Source: CAZICM01 sp964537685
Lineage (GTDB): Bacteria > Myxococcota_A > Polyangia > Polyangiales > Polyangiaceae
Length of the DNA stretch: 64,000 nt
Direction of reading: 5' to 3'
Assembly (NCBI GenBank): GCA_964537685.1
Contig: CAZICM010000042.1
Location: forward strand, 17,584-81,583
Part shown: positions 61,003 to 64,000 of the stretch, in pieces
How positions within the stretch are numbered: the stretch's first letter is position 1
Layout of the letters: the number at the start of each line of letters is the position of its first letter
Made by a program: the position numbers and the translations under genes
Notes under the pieces: model-generated
What the model saw: only the letters and a program-made list of their open reading frames with translations
What the model was told of the DNA's origin: nothing
Databases searched by the model: none

Positions 61003-62311
61003 CGTCGCCTCCAAGGCCATGGCGCTTGACCACCTTTTGCACAAAGGCCCGGCCCATGCCCGATAGCTTTGCCGCCTGTGAGATATTCCCCCCGGTTTCC
61101 CGGAGCGCCTTGTCAAAATACAATTTCTTATAGTGTTCGCATATCTGTTCCAAACCCACGCTAAAAGGCACCTTTACATCGATCCGGCTCTCATCCAATA
61201 CAGGCTCGGCCCGGCTGGATAGATGATGGGCCGCATCTTCGCCTCCCAGATGCGAAAGCCCCAGCGATAACATCAAATCCACCCGGTTTTTAAGCTCTCT
61301 CACATTCCCGGGCCACGATTGCCCCTTCAGCGCATAGACCATTTCATCCGAAATGCGCTGATCCGGCCTTCCCCATTCGCTTTCAAAGCGCCGCACCAGC
61401 AAGGGAATATCCTCGGGCCTCTCCCGGAGCGGAGGAAGCCTTAAGGGCAAGACCGCCAGCCGGTAATAAAGATCCTCCCGAAAACGCCCCCGATCGACTT
61501 CCCGCGCCAGGCATTTGTTGGTCGCCGATAGAATACGCACATTCACTTTGCGGCGGTTATTCGAGCCAACCCGGCATACCTCTCGGTTTTCCAAGACCCG
61601 CAGCAGTTTGGGCTGAAGCTCCAAAGGCAGTTCGCCCACTTCATCTAAAAACAAAGTGCCCCCGTCCGCCGCCTCGAATTTGCCCATTCTATCGTTGAGC
61701 GCCCCGGTAAAAGCCGCCCTCACATGACCAAATAGCTCGCTCTCGATTAAATTCGCCGATACCGCAGAACAATCAAATACAACAAAAGGCCCCTGTTTTC
61801 GAAGACTCGCATGATGAATGGCCTGCGCCACCACATCTTTACCCGTGCCTGTTTCGCCTTCGATTAAAACCGTCGTATCCGTCGGCGCAATCCTCTCCAG
61901 CAACGCAAATACCCGGCGCATCGGCACACTGCGCCCGAGCAGCGGACCAAACTGATCGCGCTGCGATAAAGGCAGCTCCACCGTATCCGGCAACATCCTC
62001 AGCCGCAGAACCGTCTCGCCGATTCCAATCGATGAATCGGGCCGCGCATAGGCATCCTTCACGCGCACTCCATCCACCGACGTACCATTGCGGCTCTGCA
62101 TATCGATGACCCGGATATGCTCGCCCTCCAGCCTCAGCTCCAAATGAAGCCGGCTCACCGTAGGATCGCTCAGCGGAAAATCGGCATCCTTCGCGCTGCC
62201 CACCCGCGCGCAAGGACCTTTAATTTCCCGCACAAGTCCAGTATCCGGCCCGCGGATCACCGACACCCGAATCCGGTGCGTCACGAGCTTGATGCTGGTG
62301 TCCGGTTTCAT
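60992..62311 (-). CDS. sigma-54-dependent activator with N-terminal FHA domain
   Basis: The protein of 439 residues is an enhancer-binding protein. Residues about 20-100 form an FHA domain (ARVGSAKDADFPLSDPTVSRLHLEL, DMQSRNGTSVDGVRV), replacing a response-regulator domain. The AAA domain has GETGTGKDVV, the L1 loop AAFTGA at 199-204 (normally GAFTGA), and LFLDEVGELPLELQPKLLRVLE. A Fis-type HTH (NISQAAKLSGMGRAFVQKVVKRHG) ends the protein. It probably activates sigma-54 promoters after binding or receiving a phosphothreonine signal, perhaps from the kinase coded by the next, overlapping gene. ATG 62311 is chosen as it lies just before the FHA domain; GTG 62446 and ATG 62419 are in frame. I saw no good -24/-12 promoter by eye in the nearby gaps. 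Confidence 0.93.
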   Translation of the reverse strand: MKPDTSIKLVTHRIRVSVIRGPDTGLVREIKGPCARVGSAKDADFPLSDPTVSRLHLELRLEGEHIRVIDMQSRNGTSVDGVRVKDAYARPDSSIGIGETVLRLRMLPDTVELPLSQRDQFGPLLGRSVPMRRVFALLERIAPTDTTVLIEGETGTGKDVVAQAIHHASLRKQGPFVVFDCSAVSANLIESELFGHVRAAFTGALNDRMGKFEAADGGTLFLDEVGELPLELQPKLLRVLENREVCRVGSNNRRKVNVRILSATNKCLAREVDRGRFREDLYYRLAVLPLRLPPLRERPEDIPLLVRRFESEWGRPDQRISDEMVYALKGQSWPGNVRELKNRVDLMLSLGLSHLGGEDAAHHLSSRAEPVLDESRIDVKVPFSVGLEQICEHYKKLYFDKALRETGGNISQAAKLSGMGRAFVQKVVKRHGLGGDDGR

Positions 62312-62510
62312 CGTGGACGTGCTCTGCGCCTGATTCACGGGCAAGAGGGTATGCAAGCCCTTAAAAACATCCAAAAAAAGTGCGAAGCTTTGTTGTTCTC
62401 TCCGGTGAATCAAGGCCATTTGGGTTCGCTTCGCCGGGTTTACCACTTTGGTGGTAGAGGCTGTTTTTTTATCTGTTCAAGCGGAGCGCTGCCGGCATAG
62501 ACTCGCGGCC

Positions 62511-63635
62511 ATGGAAGGGCCGCTTCACCTAAGCGCCGACGAGCAGCATATCGTATGGGAAATCCTTGAAGCGCTTCGGGCGCCATCGGATCTCAATCAA
62601 ATGCTGGCCCAGGTGTACGCGCTGCTCAGCCGCCTGGTGGCGGTCGATCATGGAGCGCTGTGCATATCATCGCCCGCATCGCCTTCTGGCTATGACTGGG
62701 CGGTGGCTGAATTGCCCAAGGCTTTTTTTGATAGCTATCAAGACATTGCCGAGCATGATTTTGTACGTCAAGCGGTAAGCCTATCGCCGAACCGGGTGGT
62801 GAGGGACAGCGAGATGCTAACGAGGCCGGCAATCGAACGGAGCCCGATGTATCAGCGCTGCCGTGAATTTGGGATGCCGATAGAGCATGTGATGTCGGTG
62901 CTTTTATCGGTGGAGCCGCATTGGCATGGAGGGCTTACGCTATACCGGTCGAGGCGGCGTCCATTTTCGGAGCGGGACAGTGCCTTGGTTCAGCGATTGA
63001 GTCCCTTGATAGCGAGTGCGATGCACACGTCGCGCCTATTTCAGGAGCAGCGTCAGAGTGTGGATGTGCTTTCGGGGCTATTAAGCCGGCGGGCTGTGGA
63101 AGCGGTTGTGTATGGGGAAGGGGGGCGGGAGGTTTTGCGCACGCCTGGACTTGAGGGCATGGTCCATCGGTGGTATTCGGGGGTGGAGCGGGACAGGAGC
63201 GGGCTACCTCGGGCATGGATAGATCGCTATGGGCGCTGGATGAGGGTGGGGAATGGGGGCGAGCCATTGCCTGGGCCTTGGACAGAGCGGGGGCCGGATG
63301 GGGTATTGGAGCTAAGACTTATCGCCTTTAGCGAAGGCCGCCAGCCCATGTGGGCACTGCTATGCGAAGAGCGGCGGGTATTGGGGGAGAGTGTTCCCTT
63401 GATACCGAAGGCATGGGTGGGGCGGTTATCGAAGCGGGAGCTAGAGGTGGTGGATCGGATACTGAGGGGATGGGGGAATGCGCTTATAGCGGACGATTTA
63501 GGATGCTCGCTGGGGACGGTGAAGAAGCATATACAGCATATCTTTGATGCCTTGGGATTATCGAGCCGGGCGGCGCTGATTGCGGTTGCGGGGAAGCTAA
63601 ATGCGGAGGAGGGGAGGGGACTGGGCAGCCGGTAG
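62511..63635 (+). CDS. LuxR-type regulator with GAF-like sensor
   Basis: The protein of 374 residues has an N-terminal GAF/PAS-like region (about 15-175; LNQMLAQVYALLSRLVAVDHGALC, HVMSVLLSVEPHWHGGLTLYRSRRRPFSERD). A less clear middle part is followed by a C-terminal LuxR HTH (about 308-365): LSKRELEVVDRILRGWGNALIADDLGCSLGTVKKHIQHIFDALG. It should bind DNA in response to an unknown ligand or interaction. It diverges from the FHA-sigma54 activator, so it may regulate that operon. The start at ATG 62511 has no clear Shine-Dalgarno. The 3' third is unusually rich in GGG and ATA-type codons compared with its neighbours. Confidence 0.85.
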   Translation: MEGPLHLSADEQHIVWEILEALRAPSDLNQMLAQVYALLSRLVAVDHGALCISSPASPSGYDWAVAELPKAFFDSYQDIAEHDFVRQAVSLSPNRVVRDSEMLTRPAIERSPMYQRCREFGMPIEHVMSVLLSVEPHWHGGLTLYRSRRRPFSERDSALVQRLSPLIASAMHTSRLFQEQRQSVDVLSGLLSRRAVEAVVYGEGGREVLRTPGLEGMVHRWYSGVERDRSGLPRAWIDRYGRWMRVGNGGEPLPGPWTERGPDGVLELRLIAFSEGRQPMWALLCEERRVLGESVPLIPKAWVGRLSKRELEVVDRILRGWGNALIADDLGCSLGTVKKHIQHIFDALGLSSRAALIAVAGKLNAEEGRGLGSR

Positions 63636-63726
63636 TATAAAAAGATGGAAATTATTTTAACAAAATGATTCGATTTGTGATCAAAAGTCGTTTTGCCGGC
63701 CATTTAGCATAGTAGGAGGCCGAGCG

Positions 63727-64000
63727 ATGCATGAGCGACAATGGTTGAGGATGGCCGTTTGTTTGGGAGCGGTTGGCTTGTCGGGTTGTACACCCAAGCC
63801 TGAAGCCTACGCCGATGGTTTGCCGGAGCCCGAAGAATGGAGAGAAACTCCCCCAAGCTATACGGGCGAGGATCTGCGGCGCTGGGAAGAAGTGCAGGCA
63901 TATTTGATTGCCGGCCCCTATCGCAACTACAAAATCCTTCGAACAGTTCAAAGCTATGTGGGAGATGTGATTGACTGGGTCGACCCGGCAAGCATTCCCG
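63727..64000 (+). CDS. lipoprotein, N-terminal part (cut by window edge)
   Basis: An open frame begins at ATG 63727, seven bases after AGGAGG, and runs off the right edge after 91 codons. The product starts MHERQWLRMAVCLGAVGLSGC, a typical lipoprotein signal with Cys21. It continues with a Pro/Glu-rich stretch and LIAGPYRNYKILRTVQSY, then VGDVIDWVDPASIP. That last part recalls the activation segment of neprosin-family prolyl endopeptidases, where a GDxxDCV-type motif occurs, but the key Cys is Trp here, so I do not commit. The 91-base gap upstream is AT-rich and holds TGATCA in TTTGTGATCAAAA, a possible operator. Confidence 0.7.
   Translation, partial: MHERQWLRMAVCLGAVGLSGCTPKPEAYADGLPEPEEWRETPPSYTGEDLRRWEEVQAYLIAGPYRNYKILRTVQSYVGDVIDWVDPASIP

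Overview
The window looks like a chromosomal segment of a myxobacterium or close relative (Myxococcota). The reasons are six eukaryote-like Ser/Thr kinases in 64 kb, FHA, DUF4388, MshEN and PEGA proteins, an FHA-bearing sigma-54 activator, mevalonate-pathway isoprenoid genes, an IF-3 with a long C-terminal tail and many lipoproteins. Base composition is moderately GC-rich and even. I see no insertion sequence, phage gene, integrase, CRISPR array or rRNA. Two tRNA genes (Val-GAC and Gly-GCC) are present. This assignment is inferred from gene content; no database search was run.

Layout. 1-2.5 kb: start of a lysine-fermentation dehydrogenase (kdd, cut by the left edge), then an FHA-DUF4388 protein coupled to a small membrane protein. 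2.5-8.8 kb: a very large zincin-type metalloprotease lipoprotein, divergent from a Cys-rich lipoprotein. 8.9-18.6 kb: signalling block with two kinases (one fused to an AAA ATPase and TPR-like region), a SUKH protein, a phosphoribosyltransferase, an App1-like HAD phosphatase and an orphan MshEN protein. 18.6-30.6 kb: mostly metabolism (CoA transferase, SCP2, biotin carboxylase, xseA-aroE-cytochrome c operon, aldehyde dehydrogenase, glgB with a large insert). 30.6-33.0 kb: a second SUKH-kinase pair. 33.1-36.3 kb: infC, thrS, tRNA-Val. 36.3-40.5 kb: lower mevalonate operon headed by a prenyl synthase-mevalonate kinase fusion. 40.6-46.3 kb: kinase, hemW, spoT/rel, CxxC protein, tRNA-Gly.

46.4-62.3 kb is the most distinctive region: a type VI secretion tip island. 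One arm (+) is kinase, DUF2169-pentapeptide protein, membrane protein. The other arm (-) reads as one long transcription unit: FHA-sigma54 activator, non-RD kinase, TPR/PEGA protein, VgrG, DUF2169-pentapeptide protein, second pentapeptide protein, DUF3540, PAAR-like DUF4150. The two arms converge with overlapping stop codons. No sheath, baseplate or membrane-complex genes are present, so this would be an orphan VgrG island supplying cargo tips to a T6SS encoded elsewhere, with its own phospho-signalling. A GAF-like/LuxR regulator diverges from it, and a truncated lipoprotein gene runs off the right edge.

The observations I rate highest are the kinase-controlled T6SS tip operon, the twice-occurring SUKH-Ser/Thr kinase gene pair, the prenyl synthase-mevalonate kinase fusion, and the roughly 140-residue insert in the branching enzyme.
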